A stretch of 64,000 bases of DNA, from positions 124,001 through 188,000 of the forward strand of contig SAPZ01000011.1 of assembly GCA_004020875.1 (NCBI GenBank), given 5' to 3'. Position numbers and translations under genes: made by a program. Position 1 is the stretch's first letter; each line of letters begins with the position of its first letter. The notes beneath the pieces were generated by a model. The model worked only from the letters and a program-made list of their open reading frames with translations, was not told the origin of the DNA and made no database searches. This DNA is from Mesorhizobium sp. (GTDB lineage Bacteria; Pseudomonadota; Alphaproteobacteria; Rhizobiales; Rhizobiaceae). This document shows, one piece after another, positions 19,644 through 31,270 of this stretch.

Positions 19644-20926
19644 GCGTGACCGTCTTCAGCAAGGCGCACATCGTCGACCCGTCGCGCGGCGTGGATGAGA
19701 TCGGCAGCGTCATCGTCGACGGCCGCAAGATCGTCGCAGCCGGAAAGGCCGCATTGAACCAGGGGGCGCCCGAAGGCGCCACCGTCGTCGACTGCGCCGG
19801 CAAAACGATCATTCCAGGCCTTGTCGACGCGCGCGTTTTCATCGGCGAACCCGGCGGCGAGCATCGCGAAACCATCGCCTCGGCAAGCGTGGCTGCGGCG
19901 GCCGGGGGCGTCACCTCCATCGTCATGATGCCCGACACCGATCCTGTGATCGACAATGTGGCGCTGGTCGAATTCGTGCTGCGCACGGCACGCGACACCG
20001 CAAGCGTCAACATCTTCCCGGCGGCCGCGATCACCAAGGGCCTCGACGGCCGCGAGATGACCGAATTCGGCCTGCTGCGCGAGGCCGGCGCCGTCGCCTA
20101 CACCGACGGCCGCCACACGATCGTCAACGCGCTGGTGATGCGCCGGGCGCTGACTTACGCCCGCGATTTCGGCGGCGTGATCGCGCATGAAACGCAGGAC
20201 GCCAATCTCGCGGCGTCCGGCGTGATGAACGAAGGCCTCTATGCGAGCTGGCTCGGCCTGCCGGGCATTCCGCGCGAGGCCGAACTCATCCCGCTCGAGC
20301 GCGACCTGGCATTGGCGCGGCTGACCGGCGGCGTCTATCACGCGGCAAAGATCTCGTCGGCGATGGCGGCGGGCGCGGTAAACCGGGCAAAGACGGACGG
20401 CGCCAATGTCACGGCTGGGGTCGCCATCCACAATCTTTCGCTCAACGAGAACGATGTCGGCGAATACCGCACCTTCTTCCGGCTGACCCCGCCCCTGCGG
20501 GCCGAGGATGACCGGCTGGCGATGATCGAGGCGATCAAGGACGGCACGATCGACATCATCGTCTCCTCGCACGACCCCCAAGACGTCGACACCAAGCGCC
20601 TGCCCTTCGCCGATGCCGCTGCCGGCGCCATCGGGCTGGAGACGCTGCTTGGCGCGGCGCTTCGGCTCTACCACAATGGCGACGTGCCGCTGCTCAGGCT
20701 GATCGAGACATTGTCCACGGCGCCGGCAAGACTGTTCGGCCTGCCAGGCGGCACACTCCAGCCCGGCGCGCCGGCCGATCTCGCTGTCGTCGATCTCGAC
20801 GAGCCGTGGATCGTCAGCGAAAGCGGTCTGCACTCGCGCTCGAAGAACACCTGTTTCGAAGGTGCGCGTCTTCAGGGCAAGGTCCTGCAGACCGTGGTCG
20901 CGGGCCGCACGGTGTTTTCCACATAG
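19640..20926 (+). CDS. dihydroorotase-like protein lacking the HxH metal motif (PyrC'/PyrX type)
   Basis: The 428-residue product has the amidohydrolase fold of class I dihydroorotase: an N-terminal beta sandwich, [25 protein letters not shown], the HETQD and [14 protein letters not shown] segments. The metal-binding D-x-H-x-H that should follow the first barrel strand is D63-A64-R65-V66-F67, so both histidines are gone. Such proteins are usually inactive partners of the aspartate carbamoyltransferase, with true PyrC encoded elsewhere. It is translationally coupled to pyrB. Confidence 0.9.
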   Translation: MSVTVFSKAHIVDPSRGVDEIGSVIVDGRKIVAAGKAALNQGAPEGATVVDCAGKTIIPGLVDARVFIGEPGGEHRETIASASVAAAAGGVTSIVMMPDTDPVIDNVALVEFVLRTARDTASVNIFPAAAITKGLDGREMTEFGLLREAGAVAYTDGRHTIVNALVMRRALTYARDFGGVIAHETQDANLAASGVMNEGLYASWLGLPGIPREAELIPLERDLALARLTGGVYHAAKISSAMAAGAVNRAKTDGANVTAGVAIHNLSLNENDVGEYRTFFRLTPPLRAEDDRLAMIEAIKDGTIDIIVSSHDPQDVDTKRLPFADAAAGAIGLETLLGAALRLYHNGDVPLLRLIETLSTAPARLFGLPGGTLQPGAPADLAVVDLDEPWIVSESGLHSRSKNTCFEGARLQGKVLQTVVAGRTVFST

Positions 20927-21091
20927 ACCGTCCGACGCACTGCGCTATCAAATCTGCCAGGCACAGAGTTGCTTGGCGAACCCTCACGACTCTACCATTA
21001 TGCCCAACTGTGCTTGAGCGGTGCCAGCTCTTGCAAATCCTGGTTGCAAAACACACATTGAATCAATCTTAGGGCGAGTATCTGGGGCGGT

Positions 21092-21685
21092 ATGGGGGAA
21101 ATAATGGGTTACGCGATCGCGCTCGTCTTCGGCTACCTGCTTGGCTCGATCCCGTTCGGGCTCCTGATCACCCGCGCGGCCGGGCTCGGCGATGTCCGCA
21201 ACATCGGCTCCGGCAATATCGGCGCGACCAATGTGCTGAGGACGGGCAATAAAGGTCTCGCCGCCGCAACGCTGCTGCTCGATGCGCTGAAAGGCACTGC
21301 CGCGGTACTGATTGCTGGGCATTTTTTGCCGGACTTCGGGCTCCTCGCCGGCTTCGGCGCCTTCCTCGGACATCTGTTTCCGGTCTGGCTCGGCTTCAAA
21401 GGCGGCAAGGGCGTCGCAACCTATCTCGGCGTGCTGCTCGGCCTTGCATGGCAAGGCATGCTCGTCTTCGCCGTCGTCTGGCTCGCGATGGCCTTCCTGT
21501 TTCGATACTCCTCTCTGGCCGCATTGGCGGCGGCAGTCATCGTGCCGATCGCGCTCTATTTAATTACCACGCCGCAGATCGCCGGCCTGTTCGCCGTGAT
21601 GAGCCTGATCGTCATCATCAGGCACCATGCCAACATCTCGCGGCTGCTGGCCGGCACCGAAGGTAGGATCGGGGCGAAGGGATGA
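21092..21685 (+). CDS. plsY: glycerol-3-phosphate acyltransferase PlsY
   Basis: PlsY transfers an acyl group from acyl-phosphate to glycerol-3-phosphate at the inner membrane. The 197-residue product has five hydrophobic spans and the three loop motifs: [21 protein letters not shown], and [18 protein letters not shown]. Two ATGs are possible (21092 and 21104), each with a G-rich site upstream; the first is listed. The stop overlaps the dprA remnant by 4 bases, as in the intact plsY-dprA pair of related genomes. Confidence 0.94.
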   Translation: MGEIMGYAIALVFGYLLGSIPFGLLITRAAGLGDVRNIGSGNIGATNVLRTGNKGLAAATLLLDALKGTAAVLIAGHFLPDFGLLAGFGAFLGHLFPVWLGFKGGKGVATYLGVLLGLAWQGMLVFAVVWLAMAFLFRYSSLAALAAAVIVPIALYLITTPQIAGLFAVMSLIVIIRHHANISRLLAGTEGRIGAKG

Positions 21686-22488
21686 GTGCTCCAGCCGCCG
21701 GCCCGCGCCTCAGCGACCGGCAGCGGCTTGCCTGGCTTCGGCTGATCCGCACGCCCAATGTCGGTCCGGCTTCGTTTCGCGGACTGATCAACCGCTTCGG
21801 CTCCGCCGAAGCAGCGCTCGAAATGCTGCCCGAATTGATGATCTCCGGCGGCGCCAATCCGCATCGTCCGCATTCCCTCCATCGCCGAGGCAGAAGCCGA
21901 GCTAGACGCCGCCCGGCGCGCCGGCGCCCGCTTCGTCGGCATTGGCGAGGCCGATTATCCGCCCTTGCTGAAGACCTTGGACAATCCGCCGCCGCTGCTG
22001 GCGGTGAAAGGCGAAGGCGCGGTCTTCCGCATGCCGGCGGTGGCGATTGTCGGCGCCCGCAACGCCTCGCTGGCCGGGATCAAGATGGCGCGTATGCTGG
22101 CGGCCGACCTCGGCCGCGAAGGCTACGCCATCCGTTTCGGGCCTGGCGCGCGGCGCGCGCGGCCGGCTGCAACGCCCTGCTCAAGGATGGAGTCACGCTG
22201 GTGACCGAAGCCGCCGACGTGCTCGGCGCGCTGGCGCCGCTTGCCGGCACCCTGCCTTCGAGAATCGCCCCACTCGCCGAAGCCACCGACATGTTAGCCA
22301 TGCCGCCGCCCGGCGAAAACGACCGCGCCGATGTGCTGGAAGCGCTGGGGCCCACGCCGACAGGCATAGATGAGATCATCCGCCACACCGGATTGAGCGC
22401 CGCGCAGATTGCGATGGTGCTGCTTGAACTCGACCTCGCCGGCCGGATCGAGCGTCACGCCGGCGGGAATGTGTCGCTGGTCACGTGA
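21682..22488 (+). pseudogene. dprA: remnant of DNA-processing protein DprA: frameshifts plus core deletion
   Basis: DprA loads RecA on incoming single-stranded DNA. Frame 1 from ATG 21682 encodes the N-terminal SAM-like part (LRLIRTPNVGPASFRGLINRF) to about 21858. The family sequence then continues in frame 2 (AEAEAELDAARRAGARF, then PAVAIVGARNASLAGIKMAR, DLGREGYAI) to about 22134. VSGLARG appears in frame 3, and at once, near 22155, frame 1 resumes with RAAGCNALLKDG and the C-terminal winged helix to 22488. The middle of the Rossmann fold, normally about 150 residues after VSGLARG, is missing. The gene has at least two frameshifts and a core deletion and cannot give working DprA. Confidence 0.9.
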
Positions 22489-22519
22489 TCTGGCACGTGC
22501 GCCCGCAAGGCTGATTTCC

Positions 22520-23662
22520 CTACCGGAACAAATATTTCGACACTTCGGAATTGCCGCGGCGCCACATCACATTGTCGAGGAAATAGTGGTGCACGTTGAT
22601 GAAGATCAGCACGATGAAGAAGAACAGGGAGGAACCGAGCACCTGTTTGTCGTAAGGGACCAGCGCGGTCAGCACGAACGGGATCAGCCAGAAGCCGAGA
22701 TAGCCGAGCGCGCCGCCCCCGATGATGAATCCCAGCACCCGCCACCTGTAGCGGGGTCCGAGAACGGATAGTATTTTGGGTTCTGGATCGCTCACGGCAT
22801 CCGAGACGTCGCGCTCGACATTGGTTTGGTAGCGCCAGACAACGGCCAGATATTGCAGCGAGTGGAGCGCCGGCACCACCAGCAGCCAGAGCGGGTTTAT
22901 CCTCGCAATCAGGATCCACAGATAGAGCGAGGCGACATAGGCAACGATGCCGTTATACGGTAGGCCACCATTTTTTCGCCAATGCCTGGCCAGCATCAGG
23001 AGCGTAGCCGCCGTCGATCCGACGGCCGCCAGCACCGCAATGTCGGTGATCCATGAAGGCGCGGCGAAAGTGTAATACTGGAGCCCATAATACTGTCCCG
23101 CGGTCACCGCCGTGTTGGTCTGCAGCCAGGCCAGGATCCACACCGCGTAGCTGTTGACGAGCAGCACCTTCTTGTCACGGTCATCGAAGAATTTGCGCTT
23201 CAGCACAGCGTCTACCATCAGCATGCCGTAGCCTTGCTTGACGTAGTGCCAGCCGACGAAGAAGAACATTGCGTTGGCCGCGAAGCCAAGCAGGCGCACG
23301 TTCGACATTGCCGCGCCATAAGCGAAGAACAGGGTCATCATCACCGGGACGATGACGCCGGCGAAAATGTAGCGAAGCTGCAGGCTTCTGTCGTATCCTT
23401 CGCCGCGCACCTTGCGGCCGAAATTGCGATAGAAGATCTGGTAGGAATGGGCGAAATGCGGATAGTTCACCAGATAGGCAACGACGACCATCGTCGCGGC
23501 TAGCGGACCTTCATAGTCGCGCGGCACGAAGAACAGCAGCGGCAGGATCAGAAAAGCGCTGCCGCCGAGCATGAGGAAATCGGCGACCGGCCCGAAGAGA
23601 TATTTGCCGCGCGACGTTGCCGGTTTACGGGCCGTGGTCTCTACCGAAAGGTCAAGTGCCAT
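22520..23662 (-). CDS. polytopic membrane protein with conserved-looking histidines, function unknown
   Basis: The 380-residue product has about nine or ten hydrophobic spans. Histidines lie next to membrane segments: H69 and H72 (NYPHFAHSY), H139 (GWHYVKQGYG), H267 (PALHSLQYL) and H358-H359 (NVHHYFLDNVMWR). This spacing is like that of membrane metalloenzymes such as the Brp/Blh carotenoid dioxygenases, but no family was firmly recognised. The gene stands alone between the dprA remnant and a small coiled-coil gene. Assignment as an enzyme is speculative. Confidence 0.75.
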   Translation of the reverse strand: MALDLSVETTARKPATSRGKYLFGPVADFLMLGGSAFLILPLLFFVPRDYEGPLAATMVVVAYLVNYPHFAHSYQIFYRNFGRKVRGEGYDRSLQLRYIFAGVIVPVMMTLFFAYGAAMSNVRLLGFAANAMFFFVGWHYVKQGYGMLMVDAVLKRKFFDDRDKKVLLVNSYAVWILAWLQTNTAVTAGQYYGLQYYTFAAPSWITDIAVLAAVGSTAATLLMLARHWRKNGGLPYNGIVAYVASLYLWILIARINPLWLLVVPALHSLQYLAVVWRYQTNVERDVSDAVSDPEPKILSVLGPRYRWRVLGFIIGGGALGYLGFWLIPFVLTALVPYDKQVLGSSLFFFIVLIFINVHHYFLDNVMWRRGNSEVSKYLFR

Positions 23663-23755
23663 CGTGGAGCCTCCCTCGGAGCCCGAGCTTAACCAGGACC
23701 CTGTCCAGGAACAAGGCGACGCGGCAGGATCAATTTGTCTGGGGGAGGTTCCCTG

Positions 23756-24040
23756 TCAGGCTGAGGCGGTCGAAGCGATCTTCATCAGCCGCTTTCTGGC
23801 CTCCGCGACCCGCTGCTGTTCCGACCTTATGCGGTCGCACAGCGCAAGATTGATCCCGACGCCGCATTCCTCGTCCAGCAGTTTCTTTGCATGATTGAGC
23901 GAAATCTCTGCGCGCTTGACGCGCTGTCTGGCCCTGGCCAGTTCCAAGTTCAGTACATCCACTGTATCCGCATCCCAAATTGCGGTCCCTTCCGGGATTG
24001 AACGGGCGCGAATAATTATTGTTCCGAGCGCCAAGGGCAT
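23756..24040 (-). CDS. small hypothetical protein, helical
   Basis: A 94-residue product with a long charged helical region (about 30-94: LELARARQRVKRAEISLNHA, then EEC and a second KR-rich helix) that looks like a coiled coil. No family recognised. ATG 24040 is used; an adjacent TTG 24043 is equally placed and neither has a strong ribosome site. It follows the DUF535 gene by 30 bases on the same strand, so the two are probably co-transcribed. Confidence 0.55.
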   Translation of the reverse strand: MPLALGTIIIRARSIPEGTAIWDADTVDVLNLELARARQRVKRAEISLNHAKKLLDEECGVGINLALCDRIRSEQQRVAEARKRLMKIASTASA

Positions 24041-24070
24041 CAAGCTGGCCAGTAATGACGCAAAGCGCGG

Positions 24071-24985
24071 CTATTTCCGAAGCAGAGGGCGAACTGAATC
24101 CCTCACCTGCTCTGTGAGTTCATCCTCAAGGCGCCATCGCCTGCGAACCCGGGCCCGTTTGTTGGGCTTGTACTCGGTAATCTCGCGCTGCGCCTTGGCG
24201 ATGGGCATGGCGAACATCGAGGGTTCCGTCCGGAGTCCCCCGGATTCCATCCAGAAACCGTCATAGTCGGCGGAGATGCGGCGGCGCAAACTGTAATCGG
24301 TTGCAAAAACATGTCCCGCATTCGAAACGGCAAAGAGGCCGGACAACCCCAAGGACCGGCTAAGAACCTGCGCCACGAAAAGGAGCACCGTTTTCGGCCG
24401 CATGCCCTCCATGGCGTTCGTCAAGACACGGGCGTCTTCCAGGCTCTGCGCGCCGGCCGAAACGCTCTTGAGGGCGCCTATCAAAAGGACCTCCCCCGCT
24501 CCCTCGATGCGCAACAGCGACCGGTCCACGATTGCCAATCCCATCTCAATGATCGGCCGGTGATCCAGACAAAGGATTAGGCGCCACTCCGCTTCCCTGT
24601 GGAGGCCGCCCTGGCCGGTCAGATCGACTGCGACTCTCCCCGCGGGTGTCGCGACGCCAGCTAGTTTCAGGCCGTCAGTGTGGCTCTCGACCAATGCGGC
24701 GTCGCCGAGCAGGCGAACCGCTGCGTTGTAGTGGCCCAGCAAGGCTGTTGCGCGATCGCCGCGCTTCAATCCCACTGTCAGATAGGGGCGGACAACCTTG
24801 AGTGGGATATCTGGATAACGGTGGAGGATTGGGGCGAAGGGCTCGGCACCAAGCCTCAACCCGACGTCGGCGATATCTCCACGATAGAGCCACCGGAGGG
24901 CGGCCCATTTGACCGCATGAACCCGCTCGTTAAGCCTGCGGCGGAAAGCGGAAGGCGCTCGCCTGCCCCGACGTGACGACACCAC
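24071..24985 (-). CDS. VirK/YbjX family (DUF535) protein
   Basis: The 304-residue product fits DUF535, whose members include VirK and YbjX of enterobacteria: GLHREAEWRLILCLDHRPI, LLIGALKSVSAG, AMEGMRPKTVLLFVAQVLS, and a YDGFWMESGG segment near the C-terminus. VirK-like proteins affect envelope stress and virulence factor export, but the molecular role is unknown. The start codon is GTG (24985 or 24982). It lies beside tRNA-Lys and ahead of a small helical protein gene. Confidence 0.82.
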   Translation of the reverse strand: MVSSRRGRRAPSAFRRRLNERVHAVKWAALRWLYRGDIADVGLRLGAEPFAPILHRYPDIPLKVVRPYLTVGLKRGDRATALLGHYNAAVRLLGDAALVESHTDGLKLAGVATPAGRVAVDLTGQGGLHREAEWRLILCLDHRPIIEMGLAIVDRSLLRIEGAGEVLLIGALKSVSAGAQSLEDARVLTNAMEGMRPKTVLLFVAQVLSRSLGLSGLFAVSNAGHVFATDYSLRRRISADYDGFWMESGGLRTEPSMFAMPIAKAQREITEYKPNKRARVRRRWRLEDELTEQVRDSVRPLLRK

Positions 24986-25220
24986 TGCCCCATAATTCTA
25001 TTCGGCGCGACACCAAGATAATACTTCTGTGGTGATCGCCGATGGCAAGACTTCAAGGACGGCTAGATCCGTTCATCGGAACCAGTTCTGCTGCTCAATC
25101 GCATGCTCGAACCAAGCCGCGAGCCCGCCCTATCGCGAACCGCATCCCCAGGCAATTTACAAAAATGTAAAGAACAGGCGGAAAGCGTAGCGGCAAATGT
25201 GAGTCGGACACTTGTGTTTG

Positions 25221-25296
25221 TGGTGAGCGCGATGGGATTCGAACCCATGACCTACTGATTAAAAGTCAGTTGCTCTACCGGCTGAGCTACGCGCTC
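25221..25296 (-). tRNA. tRNA-Lys (anticodon UUU)
   Basis: A 73-base cloverleaf plus encoded CCA on the minus strand. The 7-bp acceptor stem is GAGCGCG paired to CGCGCTC with discriminator A. The D arm is GCTC...GAGC, the anticodon stem CTGAC/GTCAG-like around loop CTTTTAA with anticodon TTT, and the T arm holds GGTTCGAATCC. No integrase or att duplication was seen near it. Confidence 0.97.
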
Positions 25297-25581
25297 CCGC
25301 GGGCTCGAAACGCCGCCCTCGAAATTGCGCGGAACATAGGGAGAGTGCCGCGACCGGTCAACCGGAAAAAGACGGGCTTCCAAGGCGGATTTTTTCAACG
25401 GATTCGAAGCGACGTCGAGAGTGCTTGCGAGCGGCTTACGATGCCTGCGCCAATGGCCCGGCGCCGGATCACTTCAGAAATCCCTACAATAACAATGGGC
25501 TGATGCCGAAATGGGGAACCATTGCAACCCCGACCCGTTTCGCCAAACAGGACATTCCTTCAACCCTCGAGGAGAAGAGTA

Positions 25582-26034
25582 ATGAACAAGATCGCATCGG
25601 GCCTGCTGGCCACCGCGCTCTCGGCGTCATTCATCGCGGCGGAGATGGTGCCGGTCAACGCTCAGCCAAACTATGTGCCGCAACCCCAGGCCATGTCGGA
25701 TGTCCAGACCGTGCAGTATCAGGATTGGAGAAGACACCGCAGCTTCAACCGGGATTTCTTGCGCGGTGATGGCGCCGTCTACTGGAACGGCCATCGCGGC
25801 TATCGCGAATATCGCCACGGCTATCGCCGTCATGGCGACTACTGGTTCCCGCTGGCTGCTTTCGCCACCGGCGCTCTGATCACCGGCGCTATCGTCAACA
25901 GCGAGAACAGTCGCGTCCATCGCGGCGATGCGCATGTGCAGTGGTGCTATGACCGCTACCGCTCGTATCGCGCCTCGGACAACACATTCCAGCCCAACAA
26001 CGGCCCGCGTCGGCAGTGCGTGTCGCCGTACTGA
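25582..26034 (+). CDS. BA14K family protein
   Basis: The 150-residue product has a cleavable signal peptide (MNKIASGLLATALSASFIAA, then a site near VNAQ), a Tyr/Arg/His-rich middle, one hydrophobic stretch (FPLAAFATGALITGAIV), and the BA14K signature at the C-terminus: HVQWCYDRYRSYRASDNTF with QPNNGPRRQC. The Brucella 14-kDa protein is an immunoreactive, lectin-like envelope protein. ATG 25582 is preceded by GAGGAGAAG. A strong hairpin follows the gene. Confidence 0.92.
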   Translation: MNKIASGLLATALSASFIAAEMVPVNAQPNYVPQPQAMSDVQTVQYQDWRRHRSFNRDFLRGDGAVYWNGHRGYREYRHGYRRHGDYWFPLAAFATGALITGAIVNSENSRVHRGDAHVQWCYDRYRSYRASDNTFQPNNGPRRQCVSPY

Positions 26035-26068
26035 CGGCCTCCAGTCAGTACCCAGGGTCGTTGACCGG

Positions 26069-26092
26069 GCCCGCGCCTCGAGAGGCGCGGGC
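26069..26092 (+). terminator. terminator hairpin after the BA14K gene
   Basis: A perfect 11-bp stem (arms 26069-26079 and 26082-26092, GCCCGCGCCTC / GAGGCGCGGGC) with a 2-base loop is followed by TCTCTCGTTT. It lies 35 bases after the stop codon. Confidence 0.75.
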
Positions 26093-26124
26093 TCTCTCGT
26101 TTCGGCTCGGCTGAACCGCCAGAG

Positions 26125-26183
26125 CAATTCCAGGAAAGGTATGAGCGGTTTTCCGCCCGCAACGCGTAAAAACAAATAGATAG
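26125..26183. repeat. dispersed palindromic repeat, copy 1
   Basis: Starts CAATTCCAGGAAAGG, then ATGAGCGGTTTTCCG, with GGAAA / TTTCC forming the stem, and ends in a TAAAAACAAATAGATAG tract. It matches copy 2 at 50056 over most of its length and, less well, copy 3 at 61884. It lies between the convergent BA14K and DUF6882 genes. Confidence 0.7.
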
Positions 26184-26186
26184 CGA

Positions 26187-26660
26187 TCAGTTCGCCCATC
26201 TGATGCTTTTGAAAACCAGGTACAGCGCTCCACCTTCGCCACGCGGTGATCGGTAGGCTGCTAGTGCGTTGCACACCCGCACCATGGCCCCGGTCAGTTC
26301 CCAACCAAGAGCCTCCAGGTCGCCGTTCGCATCGACCTAGGCCTGTGCCAAGTCACCTATGCCCTTTTCCTCGCCGAAGGCCCGAACCAACTTGGCATCG
26401 CCGAGAAGATTGCCAGGCAGGTTCGAATTGGCCCATGCCCACAGCCAGTTGCCAGCCTTGGCGCTGGTGGAACCCGAGATCTGGATTTCAGAGACGACCT
26501 TGACGCCGGCCGTGTCGGAGAACGACAAGGTTCCGGCCGTCAGGTCGTAGTCGTAACGCGACCAACGACCGAGGCGGAAATCCTTCTCCAGGCGCGCGTT
26601 CTTGGCGGTAAGTTCTTCAAACGCCTCATCGCGCCAAGCAGGATACCAATCCGGTTGCAT
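26187..26660 (-). pseudogene. DUF6882-like gene interrupted by an in-frame TAG
   Basis: The first 107 codons (MQPDWYPAWRDEAFEEL to GIGDLAQA) end in TAG at 26337-26339. The same frame then runs on for 49 more codons (VDANGDLEALGWELTGAMV, then YRSPRGEGGALYLVFKSI) to TGA at 26187-26189, and these residues look like the expected C-terminal half of a DUF6882 domain. Only the stop codon separates them; no frame change is needed. This looks like a single nonsense mutation such as CAG or GAG to TAG. A shortened protein may still be made. It is encoded just after glpK on the same strand. Confidence 0.75.
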
Positions 26661-26681
26661 TCTCCCCCGATCCAGTGATCG

Positions 26682-28175
<1,494 letters not shown>

Positions 28176-28199
28176 TCCGTTCCTCCACTACTCATGGAA

Positions 28200-28255
28200 C
28201 AGGGGAGACGGCCAAGCCGCCTCCCCTGCATTTCCTACACAGGCCCGCGGGCCTG
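28200..28255 (-). promoter_or_regulatory. two hairpins between glpV and glpK
   Basis: A 13-bp stem with one mismatch (28200-28212 and 28216-28228) and a perfect 16-base palindrome (28240-28255, CAGGCCCG/CGGGCCTG) fill the gap between glpV and glpK. Neither has a T run on the minus strand, so they may stabilise the upstream message or cause partial termination rather than full stop. Confidence 0.5.
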
Positions 28256-28265
28256 CGTCATGCAG

Positions 28266-29990
28266 TTACTTCTGCCAGCTCTTCACCAGCTCGTCGTAGT
28301 TGACGGTGATCGGCTTGTCCTTTTCGTTCTCGACCTTCAGCTGCGGCGCAAGATTGCCCTTCGAGACGGCATCCTTGTTCCAGTATTCGAGATCGTGCTC
28401 CTCGGCCATCTTCGGTCCGATATCGCCCTGGACGCCGGATTTCTCGAGACGGGAGAGCACCTTCTCCTGGTCTGCGCAGAGCGAGTCCATCGCTTCCTGC
28501 GGGGTCTTCGCGCCGGACGACGCATCGCCGATGTTCTGCCACCAGAGCTGCGCCAGCTTCGGATAGTCCGGCACGTTGGTGCCGGTCGGGGTCCACTGCA
28601 CGCGCGCCGGCGAGCGGTAGAACTCGATCAGGCCGCCGAGCTTCGGCGCCCGCTCGGTGAAGCTCTTGTCGTGGATGGTGGAGTCGCGGACGAAGGTCAG
28701 GCCGACTTGGCTCTTCTTCACGTCGACCGTTTTCGACACCACGAACTGCGCATAGAGCCACGCGGCCTTGGCGCGATCCGTCGGGGTCGACTTCAGCAGC
28801 GTCCACGAACCGGCGTCCTGGTAGCCGAGCTTCATGCCGTCCTTCCAATAGACGCCATGCGGCGACGGCGCGACGCGCCATTTCGGCGTGCCGTCCTCGT
28901 TCACGACCGGCAGGCCGGGCTTGGCCATGTCGGCTGTGAAGGCCGTGTACCAGAAGATCTGCTGAGCGATGTTGCCCTGCGAGGGAACCGGACCCGATTC
29001 GGAGAAGGTCATGCCCTGCGCTTCCGGCGGCGCGTAGGCCTTCAGCCAGTCGAGATACTTCTGGATGGCATAGACCGAGGCTGGGGCATTCGTGTCGCCG
29101 CCGCGCGCGGAGCACGATCCGACAGGACGCGAATTTTCGTCGACCTTGATGCCCCATTCGTCGACCGGCTTGCCGTTCGGGATGCCCTTGTCGCCATTGC
29201 CTGCCATGGAGAGCCAGGCATCGGTGAACCGCCAGCCGAGCGACGGGTCCTTCTTGCCGTAGTCCATGTGGCCGTAGACCTTCTTGCCGCCGATCTCGCG
29301 GCCGGTGAAGAACTGGGCGATGTCCTCATAGGCCGACCAGTTGACTGGCACGCCGAGGTCGTAGCCATACTTGGCTTTGAAGTCGGCCTTGTTCTTCTCG
29401 TCGTTGAACCAGTCGTAGCGGAACCAGTAGAGGTTGGCGAATTGCTGGTCGGGCAGCTGGTAGAGCTTGCCGTCCGGCGCGGTGGTGAACGACTTGCCGA
29501 TGAAGTCGTCGACGTCGAGCATCGGATCGGTGACGTCCTTGCCCTCGCCGGCCATCCAGTCGGTCAGGTTACGCGCCTGCTGATAGCGCCAGTGCGTGCC
29601 GATGAGATCCGAGTCGTTGACCCAGCCGTCATAGAGGTTCTGCCCGGTCTGCATCTGGGTCTGGATCTTCTCGACGACGTCTCCTTCCTGGATGACGTCA
29701 TGCGTGACCTTGATGCCGGTGATGGCGGTGAAGGCCGGCGCAAGCACCTGGGATTCATACTGGTGCGTGGTCAGCGTTTCCGACACGACCTTGATTTCCA
29801 TGCCGGCGAACGGCTTGGCCGCGTCGACGAACCACTGCATTTCCTTTTCTTGGTCGGCGCGCGAAAGCGTCGACAATGGGCCTATCTCCTTGTCGAGAAA
29901 GGCTTTTGCCTCGTCCATCCCGGCGTAGGCGTGCCCGGCGCCGAGCAAAAGGACGAGGGCTGTCGTTGATGTTAGGAATTGCCGTCGCAT
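28266..29990 (-). CDS. glpV: glycerol ABC transporter substrate-binding protein GlpV
   Basis: A 574-residue periplasmic binding protein with a signal peptide ending AYA-G (about residue 24). The long form, the TTAPDGKLYQLPDQQFANLYWFR region, and its place behind GlpP, GlpQ and GlpU match the GlpV protein of the rhizobial glycerol importer. It would bind glycerol and deliver it to the GlpPQ permease. The substrate is assigned by the cluster: glpR, glpD and glpK flank the transporter. Confidence 0.9.
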   Translation of the reverse strand: MRRQFLTSTTALVLLLGAGHAYAGMDEAKAFLDKEIGPLSTLSRADQEKEMQWFVDAAKPFAGMEIKVVSETLTTHQYESQVLAPAFTAITGIKVTHDVIQEGDVVEKIQTQMQTGQNLYDGWVNDSDLIGTHWRYQQARNLTDWMAGEGKDVTDPMLDVDDFIGKSFTTAPDGKLYQLPDQQFANLYWFRYDWFNDEKNKADFKAKYGYDLGVPVNWSAYEDIAQFFTGREIGGKKVYGHMDYGKKDPSLGWRFTDAWLSMAGNGDKGIPNGKPVDEWGIKVDENSRPVGSCSARGGDTNAPASVYAIQKYLDWLKAYAPPEAQGMTFSESGPVPSQGNIAQQIFWYTAFTADMAKPGLPVVNEDGTPKWRVAPSPHGVYWKDGMKLGYQDAGSWTLLKSTPTDRAKAAWLYAQFVVSKTVDVKKSQVGLTFVRDSTIHDKSFTERAPKLGGLIEFYRSPARVQWTPTGTNVPDYPKLAQLWWQNIGDASSGAKTPQEAMDSLCADQEKVLSRLEKSGVQGDIGPKMAEEHDLEYWNKDAVSKGNLAPQLKVENEKDKPITVNYDELVKSWQK

Positions 29991-30067
29991 GTGTCTCCTC
30001 CAGTGTTAGGTTGTAAAGTTCGATCCGGGGTGGCCGCCAGCACGCGGCCGCTCCGACTTTTCTCCCT

Positions 30068-30355
30068 CTATACGTATCGGAACACGCCAATGGCGTAGAC
30101 CACGGAGAGAGCGAGAGCCCACCACAGGTTGGGTCCAACCAGACCCAGCCAAGCGAGATGGATGAAGGCGCTGCCGAGCAGCGAAACGAAGAGGCGGTCG
30201 CCGCGCGTCGTCTCGAAGCGCAGCAGGCCGACGCGCGGATTGCCGCCGGGCGAGACATATTCCCAAAAGCCCATGCCGCAGAGCATCAGCAAAATGACAA
30301 TGAAGAAGGCGGCTGTCGGCCACGTCCACGCCATCCAGGAGAAGTCGAGGTTCAT
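30068..30355 (-). CDS. glpU: DUF2160 small membrane protein GlpU
   Basis: The 95-residue product has two or three membrane spans (WMAWTWPTAAFFIVILLMLCG and LGSAFIHLAWLGLVGPNLW) with a GNPRVGLLRFETTRGDRLFVSLL segment between them. It is the DUF2160 protein regularly found between glpQ and glpV in rhizobial glycerol operons. It begins 3 bases after glpQ. An accessory role in the transporter is inferred from that context only. Confidence 0.88.
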   Translation of the reverse strand: MNLDFSWMAWTWPTAAFFIVILLMLCGMGFWEYVSPGGNPRVGLLRFETTRGDRLFVSLLGSAFIHLAWLGLVGPNLWWALALSVVYAIGVFRYV

Positions 30356-30358
30356 GGC

Positions 30359-31267
<909 letters not shown>

Positions 31268-31270
31268 CTG

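Noticed and set aside
19424..20833. Open frame of 469 codons on the minus strand
   Set aside because: Antisense to the dihydroorotase-like gene; composition typical of a shadow frame.
25221..25296. tRNA-Lys as an integration site for a genomic island
   Set aside because: No integrase, no direct repeat of the tRNA 3' end and no change in coding style on either side were seen.
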